Positions 25,679 through 33,944 of a stretch of DNA of 64,000 nucleotides are shown piece by piece. The stretch's first letter is position 1; the number at the start of each line of letters is the position of its first letter. This stretch comes from Sphingomonas sp. Leaf10 (GTDB lineage Bacteria; Pseudomonadota; Alphaproteobacteria; Sphingomonadales; Sphingomonadaceae): assembly GCF_001421245.1 (NCBI RefSeq), contig NZ_LMKE01000033.1, positions 157,035 through 221,034 on the forward strand. The letters run 5' to 3'. The notes under the pieces were generated by a model. The model was not told where the DNA came from. It searched no databases and worked only from the letters and a program-made list of their open reading frames with translations. Both the position numbers and the translations under genes were made by a program.

Positions 25679-26137
25679 TCAGCCCTTCTGCTTCCCCGCC
25701 CGCGTCGCAATCAATGCCTGCGAAATGAACGTCAGCACTACCTGATCGTCCTGGTTGCGCACCGTCACCTTGCTCGCGACGCTGCCCATTTCGGGACGGC
25801 TGGTCGATGGCCGGACCGACAGCACCTCGGTCTCGCACGACAGCGTGTCGCCGGGATAGACCGGCCGCCGCCAGCGCAGTTCGTCGATACCGGCCGCGCC
25901 GAGGCTGGCGACCGGGTTGGCGGTCCAATGTTCGACCAGCATCGCCATGGTCATTGCACAGCTATGCCAGCCGCTTGCCGCCAGCCGTCCAAAATGGGTT
26001 CGAGCGGCGGCATCGTCGGACAGGTGGAACGGCTGCGGATCATATTGGCGGGCGAAGTCGATCACCGCGGCGCGATCGACGGCGTAGGAGCCGAAGCGGG
26101 CGGTGTCACCGACGGTGATGTCCTCGAAATAGCGCAT
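25679..26137 (-). CDS. MaoC family dehydratase
   Basis: 152 residues with a single hot-dog fold: FEDITVGDTARFGSYAVDRA, then the hydratase-2 motif region DFARQYDPQPFHLSDDAA with the Asp/His pair and GRLAASGWHSCAM; later RRPVYPGDTLSCETEVL. Predicted enoyl-CoA or related acyl hydratase. Start chosen at MRYFEDI (26137). It is 40 nt downstream of the phosphodiesterase gene on the same strand and could share its mRNA. Confidence 0.9.
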   Translation of the reverse strand: MRYFEDITVGDTARFGSYAVDRAAVIDFARQYDPQPFHLSDDAAARTHFGRLAASGWHSCAMTMAMLVEHWTANPVASLGAAGIDELRWRRPVYPGDTLSCETEVLSVRPSTSRPEMGSVASKVTVRNQDDQVVLTFISQALIATRAGKQKG

Positions 26138-26177
26138 GGCGACCAGCTTCAACCTGAAACCATCTGGCAGGCAAGCG

Positions 26178-27434
26178 CTATCGTAGCGCCTTCGCCGCGA
26201 TGCCGCTGTCACCGTCGAGCGTCGGATCGGCGGGCAGGCCGAGCATTTTGCGCAGTAACGGGTGGATGGCGGTGTTGCGGAACGACGGTAGCGTCACGCC
26301 CTGTCGGAAGGCGGGGCCGCCCGCGACGAACAGTGCCTGCATGTCCGGCGCGGCATCGTCATAACCGTGCGCTCCGCCGGTGACCGGTCGGGTCGGAGCG
26401 GTCGGCATGATCATCCAGCCGATATCGGCCAGGCACAGGAACGCGGGCGCGCGCAGGTTGGTGCCGTAGCGCAACCGCGCCGGGACGTTTGCCTTCGGCC
26501 AGCATTGCATATGCGGCCACGGCCTGGCGAGCGCGACGGCAAGCGTCGCTTCCTTGCCGGGCATCGGTTCGATCGCGGCATAGGGACCGGTTTCGATCAG
26601 GCGATAGCTGTCGGTGGGGGCAATGCGGTCGAACGAAATGACCCGGTCGGCGGCGATCGGTGCCATGCCGTGATCGGCAACGACGATCAGGTTGGCGGGC
26701 TGGCCCATTGCGGCAAGTTCGCGTTGTAACCGGCCGATCGCGGCATCGACCTGCGTCATCGCCGCCAGCGTCTCGGTGCTCTTGGGGCCATGGTCATGAC
26801 CCGCGACATCGACATCGTCGAAATAAAGGGTGACGAAGCGCGGGCGGGTTGCGGCCGGGCGGCGCAGCCAGTCGACGACCGCATCGACGCGCTGTTCGGC
26901 GGTGACCGCCTGATTGAATGCCTGCCAATCGGACGCGTGGCGGCCACCGGCATAGACGCCGTGGTCGGGCTTGCCGGTGCCGCCCCATGCGACCTCGCTG
27001 CCCGGCCAGAACATCGTGGCGCTGCGCACGCCACCTTCCTCGGCCGCGATCCAGATCGGCTTGGCGGTGTTCCACCAGAACGGATCGTCGGTCGCCATGG
27101 TGAAGACTTCACCGGGGCGGGCGGCGTCCTCCATCTTGTTGCCGACGATGCCCGACTTGTCTGGGCGGACGCCGGTGGCGATCGTCCAGAAATTGGGAAA
27201 GGTCTTGGTCGGGAAGCTCGGCTGCATCGACGCCGACACGCCGTCCGCCGCCAGTCGCGACAGGTTGGGCGCGATCGCGGCCGACAGATAGTCGGGCCGG
27301 GCGCCGTCGACGCCGATCAGGATGGTGACCGGCGCCTTCGCCTCGGCCACCGCCGCGGGCGGGGCGACCGTTTCGCTATGGATGACGCAGCCCGACAGGG
27401 CGGCAAGCGCGACGAACAGGGTCGGGATACGCAT
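26178..27434 (-). CDS. ectonucleotide pyrophosphatase/phosphodiesterase family lipoprotein
   Basis: 418 residues of the alkaline-phosphatase superfamily. A lipobox signal (VALAALSGC, Cys16) directs it to the periplasm. Metal and catalytic residues: GVDGARPDYL (Asp), nucleophile Thr in SFPTKTFPNFWT, DDVDVAGHDHGP (Asp/His), VVADHGM (Asp-His) and GAHGYDD (His). All zinc ligands expected of NPP enzymes are present, so it should cleave phosphodiester or pyrophosphate bonds of nucleotides or phospholipid headgroups. Start at 27434, which puts the signal at the N-terminus. Confidence 0.92.
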   Translation of the reverse strand: MRIPTLFVALAALSGCVIHSETVAPPAAVAEAKAPVTILIGVDGARPDYLSAAIAPNLSRLAADGVSASMQPSFPTKTFPNFWTIATGVRPDKSGIVGNKMEDAARPGEVFTMATDDPFWWNTAKPIWIAAEEGGVRSATMFWPGSEVAWGGTGKPDHGVYAGGRHASDWQAFNQAVTAEQRVDAVVDWLRRPAATRPRFVTLYFDDVDVAGHDHGPKSTETLAAMTQVDAAIGRLQRELAAMGQPANLIVVADHGMAPIAADRVISFDRIAPTDSYRLIETGPYAAIEPMPGKEATLAVALARPWPHMQCWPKANVPARLRYGTNLRAPAFLCLADIGWMIMPTAPTRPVTGGAHGYDDAAPDMQALFVAGGPAFRQGVTLPSFRNTAIHPLLRKMLGLPADPTLDGDSGIAAKALR

Positions 27435-27501
27435 GACAGGTCTCGGCAAAGGTGCAGGCCGTCGGTCTATCGCCCGCGCATGACGGGAATGTGTCGGGCG
27501 A

Positions 27502-28602
27502 TCAGACGTTGAAGCGGAACAGCATCACGTCGCCGTCCTGAACGACATATTCCTTGCCCTCGGCGCGCAGCTTGCCCGCATCGCGCGCGCCGCTTTCGCC
27601 CTTGCACGCGATATAGTCGGGATAGGCGATGGTTTCGGCGCGGATGAAGCCGCGTTCGAAATCGCTGTGGATTTCGCCTGCCGCCTGCGGTGCCTTGGCC
27701 CCGACCGACACGGTCCAGGCGCGGGCTTCCTTGGGGCCGACGGTGAAGAAGGTCAGCAGGTGGAGCAGCGAATAGCCGGCGCGGATGACGCGGGCGAGGC
27801 CGGTTTCGGCGAGGCCGAGGTCGGACAGGAATTCGGCGCGGTCGGCGGGTTCCATGGTCGCGATATCGGCCTCGATCGCAGCGGAGACGACGACCGCCTC
27901 GGCCCCTTCCGCCTTGGCCTTGGCAAAGACCTTTGCCGACAGTTCGTTGCCTTCGGCGGCGTCTTCCTCGTTCACGTTGCACACGTACAGGACCGGCTTG
28001 GCGGTGAGCAACTGCGCCTGCGCGAACAGCCGCTCTTCTTCCTCGTCCTTGATCTCGGTCAGGCGCGCGGGCTTGCCTTCGCGCAACAGGTCGAGCGCCC
28101 GGCCGAGCACGGCGGCGGCGACCTTCGCTTCCTTGTCGCCCTGCTGGCCCTTCTTGGCCAGATTGGGAACGCGCTTTTCAAGGCTTTCGAGGTCGGACAG
28201 CATCAGCTCGGTCTCGACCGTATCGGCGTCGGCGATCGGATCGACCCGGTCGTCGACATGTTGAATATCGTCGTTCTCGAAGCAACGAAGCACATGGACG
28301 ATCGCATCGACTTCGCGGATATTGCCGAGAAACTGGTTGCCCAGCCCCTCACCCTTCGAAGCGCCGCGTACCAGTCCGGCGATATCGACGAAGGCGAGCT
28401 GCGTTTCGATCTTTTTGGCCGAACCGGCGATCTCGGCCAGCTGGTCGAGGCGCGGATCGGGGACGGCGACGTTGCCGACGTTCGGCTCGATCGTGCAGAA
28501 GGGATAATTGGCCGCCTGTGCCGCCTGTGTCTGAGTCAATGCGTTGAACAGGGTGGACTTGCCGACATTCGGCAGGCCGACGATACCGCAGCGAAAACCC
28601 AC
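27502..28602 (-). CDS. ychF: redox-regulated ATPase YchF (OLA1/Obg-like)
   Basis: 366 residues. P-loop GLPNVGKST at residues 9-17, switch region FVDIAGLVRGASKGEGLGNQ, the ATP-specifying NVNEEDAAEG in place of the GTPase NKxD, and a C-terminal TGS domain (TFFTVGPKEARAWTV; ERGFIRAETIAY). Binds ribosomes and hydrolyses ATP; linked to oxidative stress. I take the GTG at 28602 as start: it yields the family N-terminus GFRCGIVGLPN. A TTG three codons earlier is the alternative. Monocistronic. Confidence 0.95.
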   Translation of the reverse strand: MGFRCGIVGLPNVGKSTLFNALTQTQAAQAANYPFCTIEPNVGNVAVPDPRLDQLAEIAGSAKKIETQLAFVDIAGLVRGASKGEGLGNQFLGNIREVDAIVHVLRCFENDDIQHVDDRVDPIADADTVETELMLSDLESLEKRVPNLAKKGQQGDKEAKVAAAVLGRALDLLREGKPARLTEIKDEEEERLFAQAQLLTAKPVLYVCNVNEEDAAEGNELSAKVFAKAKAEGAEAVVVSAAIEADIATMEPADRAEFLSDLGLAETGLARVIRAGYSLLHLLTFFTVGPKEARAWTVSVGAKAPQAAGEIHSDFERGFIRAETIAYPDYIACKGESGARDAGKLRAEGKEYVVQDGDVMLFRFNV

Positions 28603-28667
28603 TTGGCGCAATCCCGGTGATGATGGAAAGCCCGCCCCTTAGCGGCTGCGGCCGGGCTTTGCAAAAG

Positions 28668-29252
28668 CTACCAGCGATAGTTGAAGCTGACGCTGATCCG
28701 TTCGCCCTTGCCGGCGTGCGGCATGACTTCGTGCCGCAGCCAGCTTTCCCACAGCAGCAGCGTGCCGGGTTGTGGCGCGACCGTCTCGAACGTGCCGGGG
28801 CGGGTGGGGGCGGCCATCAGCATCGGCAGGCGGGGGTCTTCGAAGCGGATGCCGCCGGCGCCCTCAGGCACCGCGACATAGACGGTGCCCGACACCACGC
28901 TGTGCGGGTGGAGGTGCCCCGAATGGCCGCCGCCGGGCTTCAGCAAATTCACCCACAGGCTGTCGAGCTTCAGCTTGCGACCACCCAGTTCCATGCCGCA
29001 GGCGGCGGCGAACTTCGCGACATGGCGGTCGAGTATGCGCTTCAAATCGGCGAAGACCGGGTCGCGCAAGGGAAGGTCGTTCAAGGAGGCGTAGGAGGTA
29101 TAGCCGCGATAGCCATGCTCCTTCGACCAGCGGCGCCCCGCCATGTCCTCCTCCGCCAGCGCGCGGACCGATGCGTCGAGATCGGCGACCAGCGCCTCGT
29201 CGGCGAGGTTCGCTTCGTAGAGATGGGTCGGGAACAGGGTGCGGACGGTCAT
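28668..29252 (-). CDS. 2OG-Fe(II) oxygenase, TIGR02466 family
   Basis: 194 residues: TLFPTHLYEANLADE opening, WVNLLKPGGGHSGHLHPHS carrying the iron-binding histidine region, GTVYVAVPEGAGGIRFEDPR, and the late FPS-type segment LLLWESWLRHEVMPHAGKGE with Arg and His for 2-oxoglutarate and iron, ending RISVSFNYRW. Putative protein or small-molecule hydroxylase; substrate unknown. ATG 29252; 39 nt past the stop of the esterase... gene order places it downstream of the esterase gene on the same strand. Confidence 0.88.
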   Translation of the reverse strand: MTVRTLFPTHLYEANLADEALVADLDASVRALAEEDMAGRRWSKEHGYRGYTSYASLNDLPLRDPVFADLKRILDRHVAKFAAACGMELGGRKLKLDSLWVNLLKPGGGHSGHLHPHSVVSGTVYVAVPEGAGGIRFEDPRLPMLMAAPTRPGTFETVAPQPGTLLLWESWLRHEVMPHAGKGERISVSFNYRW

Positions 29253-29290
29253 GGGCGCGGCTTGGCCGATCGCGAGCGCTTTGGGAAGGG

Positions 29291-30172
29291 TCAGCGGCGG
29301 TGCTGCGACAGGAACGCCCAGAGTGCGTCGTTGTCGACGACCCAGCTATGCCCGCCGCCGACGGTCACCCGCCCGACCACGTCCGCTCCGCCCTGGCAGG
29401 CGGTGTAGCGTTCCTCATAGACGTTCGGCGCGACCCAGCGGGTGACGGGGGCGGCGGTGCAGCGGTTCAGCGCGGCCCAGCGCTGTTCGGCGGCGTGCAT
29501 GGTGTAGGACCAGTATTTGGCACCGCCGCCCTGGATCGGGTTGGTGGTGTCGGCGTCGCCGGCGAAGGCGATCACCGGAACGGCACGCGACGGGCGGCAG
29601 GTGGCGGGGTCGGGGCGGCTGAGGTCGCTGCCTAGCGGATTGCCGGCGCGCAAGCCCACGACCGGGGCGATCGCGGCGAAGCGGTCGGCGGCGACGCAGC
29701 CGAGCCATGAGGTCATCCGCCCGCCGCCCGACAGGCCGGTGGCATAGACACGGGCGGGGTCGACGCAGCCCGCCTTGGCAAGCTGGTCGATCAGGGCGCC
29801 GATGAAGGCGACGTCGTCCGGGGCGTCGGGGCCGGGGATCGTGCCGGCGACGGTGGGAACGCCGGGGATGTTCCAGACGAAGCCCTTGTCATGCGGGATG
29901 CCGGCATCGGGGGCGGCGACGAGGAAGCCGTGTTGGTCCGATGCCTGGGCAAGCCGCGAGTCGCGGAGCATCGCGGCGCCGGTGCCGCCGCTGCCGTGGA
30001 GCAGGATGACGAGGGCGGCCGGGGTAGTCGGACCCTGTGGCACATGCACCAGAACCGATCGGTCGCCGACCGCGACCCGCGCGTCGCCGGTCAGGGTGCA
30101 GGTCGGGGCGGCATGGGCGGTGCCAGTGACCAGCAGGAACAGGAAAGCGAGCAACTGGAGCAGTTTGGCCAT
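29291..30172 (-). CDS. polyhydroxybutyrate depolymerase-like secreted esterase
   Basis: 293 residues with a signal peptide (LLQLLAFLFLLVTGTAHA). An alpha/beta hydrolase of the LpqC/PHB-depolymerase group: ALVILLHGSGGTGAAMLRDS (oxyanion region), nucleophile elbow GLSGGGRMTSWLG, acid in FAGDADTTNPIQGGG, and catalytic His in VGGGHSWV. Probably a periplasmic or secreted short-chain esterase; feruloyl esterase or poly(hydroxyalkanoate) hydrolase are alternatives. Start 30172 places the signal at residue 1. Confidence 0.85.
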   Translation of the reverse strand: MAKLLQLLAFLFLLVTGTAHAAPTCTLTGDARVAVGDRSVLVHVPQGPTTPAALVILLHGSGGTGAAMLRDSRLAQASDQHGFLVAAPDAGIPHDKGFVWNIPGVPTVAGTIPGPDAPDDVAFIGALIDQLAKAGCVDPARVYATGLSGGGRMTSWLGCVAADRFAAIAPVVGLRAGNPLGSDLSRPDPATCRPSRAVPVIAFAGDADTTNPIQGGGAKYWSYTMHAAEQRWAALNRCTAAPVTRWVAPNVYEERYTACQGGADVVGRVTVGGGHSWVVDNDALWAFLSQHRR

Positions 30173-30308
30173 GGCGCCGGTATAGGCGGCGGGCGGAAGT
30201 TTGCGAAGGTTACACATAAGGAGGGTGTCGGCGGCTGAGCAGCGGGGCCAGCATGGCGCCGGTGGCGCGGTCGAGCATGACGGGCGAATCGCGTGTAGGA
30301 CAGCCCGT

Positions 30309-30743
30309 TCAGTCGAGACGGAGCAATAGTTCGTCCGGTTCGACGGGGCCGATCGCCCGGAAGCCGGACGCATGCAGCACCGCGCGCGATCCGGCATTGG
30401 TCGCCAACACCGTCGCGAAGACCGGACGTTCGGGATGTTGCGCGAGGAACGCGGACACCGCCGCGCGGGCGATGCCGCGGTTCCAGGCGGCGCGGTCGAT
30501 CCAGAAGGCGATCTCGCGCCGACGATCCTGCAGGAACGTCGAGACATAGCCGAGCGGGGCGTCGTCGGCCTCGATCGTCGCGACGATGCAGTCGGTATCG
30601 GCCAGGATCCGGTGCCAATGCGCATCGAAGTTTACACGATCCCGCGGCGTGAAGCCCGCCATCGCCGCCGCGACCGGATCGCATTGGTGCGCGAAGAAGA
30701 CCGGGAGGTCCTCGGAACGGACCGGGCGGAGACGTACGGGCAG
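30309..30743 (-). CDS. GNAT family N-acetyltransferase (probable CTG start)
   Basis: 144 residues if begun at the CTG at 30743. The N-terminal part VRLRPVRSEDLPVFFAHQCD is the expected beta1-alpha1 of RimJ-type GNAT proteins and has no ATG, GTG or TTG before it in frame; GAGGA lies 6 nt before the CTG. The first in-frame ATG (30662) would delete this conserved 27-residue segment. Further on: YVSTFLQDRRREIAFWIDRA, the acetyl-CoA loop WNRGIARAAVSAFL, and ASGFRAIG. It starts 10 nt after the AraC stop, so it is cotranscribed with it. Substrate unknown. Confidence 0.75.
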   Translation of the reverse strand: MPVRLRPVRSEDLPVFFAHQCDPVAAAMAGFTPRDRVNFDAHWHRILADTDCIVATIEADDAPLGYVSTFLQDRRREIAFWIDRAAWNRGIARAAVSAFLAQHPERPVFATVLATNAGSRAVLHASGFRAIGPVEPDELLLRLD

Positions 30744-30753
30744 CGACGTTCCT

Positions 30754-31623
30754 CTATCGCAGCGGCAGGAACAGGTCGGTGATCGCTTCCGCCTCCGCCA
30801 CGTCGGGAAAGAAGCTAACGCGCTGGCAGAACAGGGGGAAGTCGCGCAGTTCCGCGCCGCTGTCGGGCAGCCAGTCGCGGTAGAGATGAAGGGCGGCGGC
30901 CGCCAGATCGTCGCTGCGGCCGGTCACCCGCAACACGGCGCAGCGGCCGCCGGGGATGAGGCCGGCGGTCACGCCGTCACCTTCGGGAAAAACGCGATCG
31001 GTGCCGACGCACAGATCGATGCGGACCGGCCCCGCCGCCGGGTCGGTGGGATCGCTGTGGAAGAGGTTGAAGGTCGCGGTGTCGGCGGGGGAAAGGCCAT
31101 TGGCGCGACGCCATGCGATGAAGCGGCGGATCGTGTCGCCGATCGCCGCCATATCGCCGTCATGGGGCATCAGTGCGATCGGCGTGGCGGGGAAGTCGCG
31201 GATGGTGACGTCGTCGAAATGCTGCATCGTTCGGTTCCTCAGATCGTCGAGCGGCAGGAGCGCCGCGCGCCACGGCGCCCAATCGGGCGCGGAACGGAAA
31301 TCGGACGGCGACTGGCCGAAACGCCTGCGAAAGGCGCGGGCAAAGGCATCGGGCGCGTCATAGCCGGCATCCAGCGCGACGTCGGTAATCCGGTCGGCTT
31401 CGCGATAGGCGAGCTGGTAGGAGGCGCGCTTCAGCCGGGCGAGCTGGACGTAGCGATGCACCGACAGGCCGAAGCAGGCGGTGAATTGCCGATGGAAATG
31501 ATATTTGGAGAAGGCGGCGACCGCGCTGATCTGCGCGAGGTCGAGATCGTCGTCGAGATGCCGGTCGATATGATCGAGCGCCCGGCGCATGCGGTCGTCA
31601 TAGTTGCGCTGTGCCGGCGTCAT
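30754..31623 (-). CDS. AraC family regulator with GyrI-like effector domain
   Basis: 289 residues: an N-terminal two-HTH AraC DNA-binding domain (SAVAAFSKYHFHRQFTACFG, VALDAGYDAPDAFARAFRRR FGQSP region) and a C-terminal GyrI-like small-molecule-binding domain (RDFPATPIALMPHDGDM; RIDLCVGTDRVFPEGDGV; LPDSGAELRDFPLFCQRV). This Rob/SoxS-GyrI layout belongs to multidrug-sensing activators. The GNAT gene follows in the same operon, hinting at drug or metabolite acetylation as an output. Confidence 0.9.
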   Translation of the reverse strand: MTPAQRNYDDRMRRALDHIDRHLDDDLDLAQISAVAAFSKYHFHRQFTACFGLSVHRYVQLARLKRASYQLAYREADRITDVALDAGYDAPDAFARAFRRRFGQSPSDFRSAPDWAPWRAALLPLDDLRNRTMQHFDDVTIRDFPATPIALMPHDGDMAAIGDTIRRFIAWRRANGLSPADTATFNLFHSDPTDPAAGPVRIDLCVGTDRVFPEGDGVTAGLIPGGRCAVLRVTGRSDDLAAAALHLYRDWLPDSGAELRDFPLFCQRVSFFPDVAEAEAITDLFLPLR

Positions 31624-31983
31624 GTCGGTTCCTTGTCATGGCGGGGGCAGGGGTAGCCGGGACGGGGCCGGAGTGCGCGACCGATATTGCGGTTTGATGC
31701 CGTTCTCTGCGCTTTTCCCGACAGGATTGGTCTGCCTTCCCCCCCCCCCGGCAGAGCGCAGGAGGTCGCGCGGGGCGACGCGCTGATCCGCGGCGATGCG
31801 GATGCGGGCGATGCCGATCCCGCCTGTCATAGACGGGAGCGGCGCACGGCGTTGAAGGCGGCCGGGGTCGGCGACCGCCTCCGGCAGGCTCGGCGCGGCC
31901 GGTTGGTCGGGCGCAGGCGCGGGCCAGGGCCGATCGACATTCAGTTCCCTGGACGCGGGACGACTGCTTTATCTGCAATCGTC

Positions 31984-32071
31984 ACTCCCGCGACGGCGGG
32001 AGTCCATATGCGCCAGCGTCGCGATTCCAGCCGAAAGGTCAGCGGTTATGGATTCCCGCCTGCGCGGGAAT
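31984..32071. repeat. pair of REP-like hairpins
   Basis: Two stems in tandem: ACTCCCGC-gacg-GCGGGAGT (31984-32003) and ATTCCCGC-ctgc-GCGGGAAT (32052-32071), in opposite flanking orientation (GTC before the first, GACGG after the second), resembling a paired REP/BIME arrangement. Related single hairpins at 61-85 and 2355-2374. Confidence 0.7.
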
Positions 32072-32135
32072 GACGGAAATTCGCGATCGTTGCCGAATGT
32101 CGATCGGCTCCGGGCGAAGCTCGGGTCGGTAGGGT

Positions 32136-32202
32136 TGGGGCTGGTGTAACGATTCCTCGCGGGCCGACCCACCCCCGACCCCTCCCTTGTCAGGGAGGGG
32201 AG
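32136..32202. repeat. GGGAGGGG palindromic element, copy C (partial)
   Basis: 32167-32202 matches the right arm of the 37404-37512 copy almost base for base (ACCCACCCCCGACCCCTCCC then TTGTCAGGGAGGGGAG). The preceding TTCCTCGCGGGCC looks like the reverse complement of the left inner part, so the copy is a hybrid or truncated form. Confidence 0.6.
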
Positions 32203-32240
32203 AGTAGAACCGTCGTTGCAGGTCGATCGGCTTCGGGAGA

Positions 32241-32858
32241 TTACCCCCCGAACGACCTTCCTCCGCCCCAGCCGCCGCTGGAGCGCGCGCTCACGCGCCC
32301 GCCGAAGCCGCCGCGCGAGACGACCGAGCTGCGCGTCTGGATGCGCTGGGTCGTGACCGGGGTGGTGATGGCGTCGCGGCCGACCGAATAGCGATAGCCG
32401 TTGCCATTGCCGAGATACGCGCCCGACCCCGTGTACCAGCCGCCATCGCGCCGGTCGCGGTACAGTCCGCCATAATTGTAGCGCGACGAATTGTTGTTGA
32501 GCAGCTGGCCGATCAGGAAGCCGGTCAGCAGCGGTGTGAAGAAACTCTGCCCGCCTTCGCTGCGGCGCTGGCACTGGGCGGCGCCGAACTGTTCCTCGCA
32601 CAGTTGCTGGCTGTCGAAACGGGGCGCGGCCTTGCCGTCCTCGTTCACCGCCTTTTGCTGGGCGGCGGTGCAGGTGTCGCGGTCGTACTGGCCGCTGTCG
32701 ACGCATTGCTGGATCGTCTGGAACGCGGCGACCTCGGTCGGGGGGCCGAAGCGCGTCTGTTCGTTATTGTCGTCGCAGCCGGACAGCATCGCGACCGCGC
32801 CGACGGCGGTCAGGCCGGCAGCGACCGAGCGTTTGCGGCGGGGGGGCTGGGTGGTCAT
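32241..32858 (-). CDS. DUF1190 lipoprotein (YgiB/YjfM family)
   Basis: 205 residues: lipobox signal (AVAMLSGC, Cys28) after a basic leader (PPRRKRS). Mature domain with the family Cys pattern (QQCVDSGQYDRDTCTAAQQK, QQLCEEQFGAAQCQ) and FTPLLTGFLIGQLLNNN, then a Gly/Ser/Arg-rich tail. E. coli YgiB and YjfM are of this family and are encoded beside the ATP-grasp proteins YgiC and YjfC. Here it is the last gene of a four-gene operon (channel, DUF2491, DUF350, DUF1190), 14 nt after DUF350. Probably inserted in an envelope membrane; function unknown. Confidence 0.9.
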   Translation of the reverse strand: MTTQPPRRKRSVAAGLTAVGAVAMLSGCDDNNEQTRFGPPTEVAAFQTIQQCVDSGQYDRDTCTAAQQKAVNEDGKAAPRFDSQQLCEEQFGAAQCQRRSEGGQSFFTPLLTGFLIGQLLNNNSSRYNYGGLYRDRRDGGWYTGSGAYLGNGNGYRYSVGRDAITTPVTTQRIQTRSSVVSRGGFGGRVSARSSGGWGGGRSFGG

Positions 32859-32872
32859 GGGCGACAAGCCTC

Positions 32873-33286
32873 TCAATAGGTCATCGACGCGGCGTTGAGC
32901 AGGCCGAGCCCGATCGACGTCGCCGCGCTGTAGATCGCGCTGGCGATATTGCCTTCTTCGATACGGACCGCCATGTCGCGGACGATCAGGCGGCGGACGA
33001 TGAAGGCGGCGACGATCTGGATCACGCCCGCCAGCAAGGCCCAGGCGGTGAATTCGATCACGCTGACGGTGACGCTGAGCGCCGAAGCGAGGGGCAGAGC
33101 GAATCCGATGATCGCCCCCCCGAGCGCGATGCCCGCCGCCGGATTGTTGGCGGCGATCAGCGCGCGTTCGTCATAGGGCGTCGAGATCTGGTACAGCCAT
33201 TTGAAAACGGTCAGGAACAGGCAGGCAAGGCCAAAGGCGATGACGAAGTGCAGCGCCCCGTCCAGAAAATATGCGACATCGAACAT
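32873..33286 (-). CDS. DUF350 membrane protein (YjfL family)
   Basis: 137 residues, about four transmembrane helices in two DUF350-type halves: LHFVIAFGLACLFLTVFKWL and ALGGAIIGFALPLASALSVT, then IEFTAWALLAGVIQIVAAFI and AIYSAATSIGLGLLNAASM. The loop TPYDERALIAANNPAAGIAL is the family hallmark (the ENNxAAA type). Inner membrane; function unknown, but DUF350 genes recur beside PspA and ATP-grasp genes. Third gene of the operon; 19 nt after DUF2491. Confidence 0.92.
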   Translation of the reverse strand: MFDVAYFLDGALHFVIAFGLACLFLTVFKWLYQISTPYDERALIAANNPAAGIALGGAIIGFALPLASALSVTVSVIEFTAWALLAGVIQIVAAFIVRRLIVRDMAVRIEEGNIASAIYSAATSIGLGLLNAASMTY

Positions 33287-33305
33287 CCCTGTCCCCCCTT
33301 AAAGC

Positions 33306-33944
33306 TCAGGCGTTGAATTCGGCGGGCAGCAGCGGCAGCCCGACCATGATTTCGTGGGTCATGTCGCCGCCCTCGGGCTGCATGGCGATGGCGAGCAGCA
33401 GCTCCTGCCCCTCGGGCGCGATGTCGCGCGCATAGAGCATGCACGCCTGCTTGATCTGGCGCACCGGGCGGCCGGTGCGTTCGTAATAGACCGCTTCCCA
33501 CAGCTCGACCGGCGGTTGGCTGCGATCGTCCTCGGCATACCAGAAACGCTGGAAGCGGGCGAGGCCGGGTTCGTCCCAGACCGGTTGCGACAGGCGCTGG
33601 CGGAACGCGCCGGTATCGGCCCAGTCGGTCGGGTAGGTCGACGACCATGGCCGGAACAGGGTGAAGTCGTCGGCGTCGGATCCGTCGGCCGACTGACTCA
33701 CCGCCTGCAGCATCAGTTCGTCGTCGGTATAGAAGCGGTGAACGTGGCTGCCATCGTCGAGCCGGATCACGCCCTGCGCGGTGATTTCCAGCGTATCGCG
33801 ATCGAGGGTGAAGGCGGCACCGGTCAGCCGCCGCCATGCCAGCGCATCGAGCCGGACCTGCCGCCCGATGGTGATGTTGCGGACCACGGCGATGGCCGCA
33901 GGTTCGTCCTTGGGAGCGCCGCCGAACAGGCTGCCGAAAATCAT
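33306..33944 (-). CDS. DUF2491 family protein (YjfK family)
   Basis: 212 residues, soluble; no signal or membrane segment. Recognised from the family features WRRLTGAAFTLDRDTLEITA, GVIRLDDGSHVHRFYTDDE, ELWEAVYYERTGRPVRQIKQ and the last strand region MTHEIMVGLPLLPAEFNA. Relative of E. coli YjfK. Its ATG overlaps the channel gene's stop codon (ATGA), so it is translationally coupled to it. Role unknown; its position suggests work with the PspA and DUF350 proteins. Confidence 0.9.
   Translation of the reverse strand: MIFGSLFGGAPKDEPAAIAVVRNITIGRQVRLDALAWRRLTGAAFTLDRDTLEITAQGVIRLDDGSHVHRFYTDDELMLQAVSQSADGSDADDFTLFRPWSSTYPTDWADTGAFRQRLSQPVWDEPGLARFQRFWYAEDDRSQPPVELWEAVYYERTGRPVRQIKQACMLYARDIAPEGQELLLAIAMQPEGGDMTHEIMVGLPLLPAEFNA

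Larger units (their letters stand above)
31624..32240. other. 617-bp gene-poor intergenic gap
   Basis: No convincing gene on either strand. Features: a homopolymer of about 11 C at 31739-31749, REP-type hairpins at 31984-32003 and 32052-32071 (listed separately), and the arm of a GGGAGGGG element up to 32202. The upstream part is the AraC-gene promoter region; no -35/-10 is certain. Confidence 0.5.

Noticed and set aside
31624..32240. Short open frames and a run of about 11 C in the gap between AraC and DUF1190 genes
   Set aside because: The translations show no recognisable remnant of a gene; I found no frameshifted homology on either side of the homopolymer, so I do not call a pseudogene.
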